Shown here piece after piece: positions 35,240-35,393 of a stretch of 35,393 nucleotides of DNA (positions are counted from its first letter, which is position 1; every line of letters starts with the position of its first letter). The position numbers were made by a program, and so were the translations under genes. Below the pieces are notes generated by a model. That model worked only from the letters and a program-made list of their open reading frames with translations. It did not search any database and was not told the origin of the DNA. Source of the DNA: Hydrogenophaga sp. (GTDB taxonomy: Bacteria > Pseudomonadota > Gammaproteobacteria > Burkholderiales > Burkholderiaceae_C). The stretch is taken from NCBI RefSeq assembly GCF_011390835.1, contig NZ_JAABRQ010000029.1, positions 1-35,393 of the forward strand, written 5' to 3'.

Positions 35240-35393
35240 AGGCAACGCCCACCGCCATCCCCGACGTGATGGTCATCGAACCCAAGGTGTTTGGCGACGC
35301 ACGCGGTTTTTTCTACGAAAGCTTCAACCAGAAAGCCTTCAACGAAGCAACAGGCATGGACGTGACATTCGTGCAGGACAACCACAGCCGCAG
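35236..35393 (+). CDS. rfbC: dTDP-4-dehydrorhamnose 3,5-epimerase, N-terminal fragment
   Basis: Fifty-two codons are in the window. They read [20 protein letters not shown], then [12 protein letters not shown] and VQDNHSRS, which is the start of RmlC, including the conserved Arg and the QDNHS loop. RfbC epimerises C3 and C5 of the 4-keto sugar. It is the last gene of the rml operon and continues beyond position 35393. Confidence 0.95.
   Translation, partial: MKATPTAIPDVMVIEPKVFGDARGFFYESFNQKAFNEATGMDVTFVQDNHSR

Overview
The window reads as chromosomal DNA of a GC-rich betaproteobacterium of the order Burkholderiales, most likely family Comamonadaceae. The evidence is the str operon order rpsL-rpsG-fusA-tuf, a non-zinc type HemB, the radA/ilvE/zinc-finger-protein/rml layout, and a palindromic CCCCCTAGGGGG-type intergenic repeat of a kind I associate with that family. 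The genus cannot be fixed from the sequence alone. No phage, transposase, integrase, CRISPR array, tRNA or rRNA gene was seen. Genes are densely packed and no gene-free stretch exceeds about 260 bases.

Layout. 1-3580 (minus): str operon (rpsL, rpsG, fusA, 5' end of tuf) with a candidate promoter and several intercistronic hairpins. 3643-7463 (minus): D-Ala-D-Ala carboxypeptidase, a small alpha/beta hydrolase, a thioredoxin-fold 2Fe-2S ferredoxin, a VanZ-domain membrane protein and HemJ. 7534-7697: a candidate small RNA with an anti-Shine-Dalgarno loop, a strong terminator and a 20-bp palindrome. 7734-8861 (minus): a degenerate histidine-kinase/receiver hybrid. 9123-11250 (plus): hemB, then a CorA transporter gene with a stop at codon 14. 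11265-13296 (minus): GST, dienelactone hydrolase and a DsbA-like HCCA isomerase, divergent from 13374-14619 (plus), an SDR and a MaoC hydratase. Then marC (plus).

15438-26889 (minus) is the main accessory feature: a long aromatic-degradation cluster. In transcription order it is hpaR, hpaG1, hpaG2, hpaE, hpaD, hpaF, hpaH, hpaI, class II aldolase, ketopantoate-reductase-like protein, LuxR-type regulator, VanA-like Rieske oxygenase and a TRAP solute-binding protein. The first eight genes form a complete homoprotocatechuate meta-cleavage pathway: ring cleavage by HpaD, oxidation by HpaE, isomerisation by HpaF, decarboxylation/isomerisation by HpaG, hydration by HpaH, and cleavage by HpaI to pyruvate and succinic semialdehyde. 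The usual entry enzyme HpaBC is absent. The Rieske oxygenase, orphan TRAP receptor and LuxR regulator may define a different upstream substrate, for example an O-methylated phenylacetate; this is inference.

26971-35393: a nitronate-monooxygenase family protein, a J-domain-like protein convergent with it, radA, a small membrane protein, ilvE, a zinc-finger protein, and the dTDP-rhamnose operon rfbB-rfbD-rfbA-rfbC, whose last gene runs off the window. The most unusual points are the extended hpa cluster, the candidate anti-SD small RNA, the kinase/receiver hybrid with lost signalling residues, and the corA nonsense codon.
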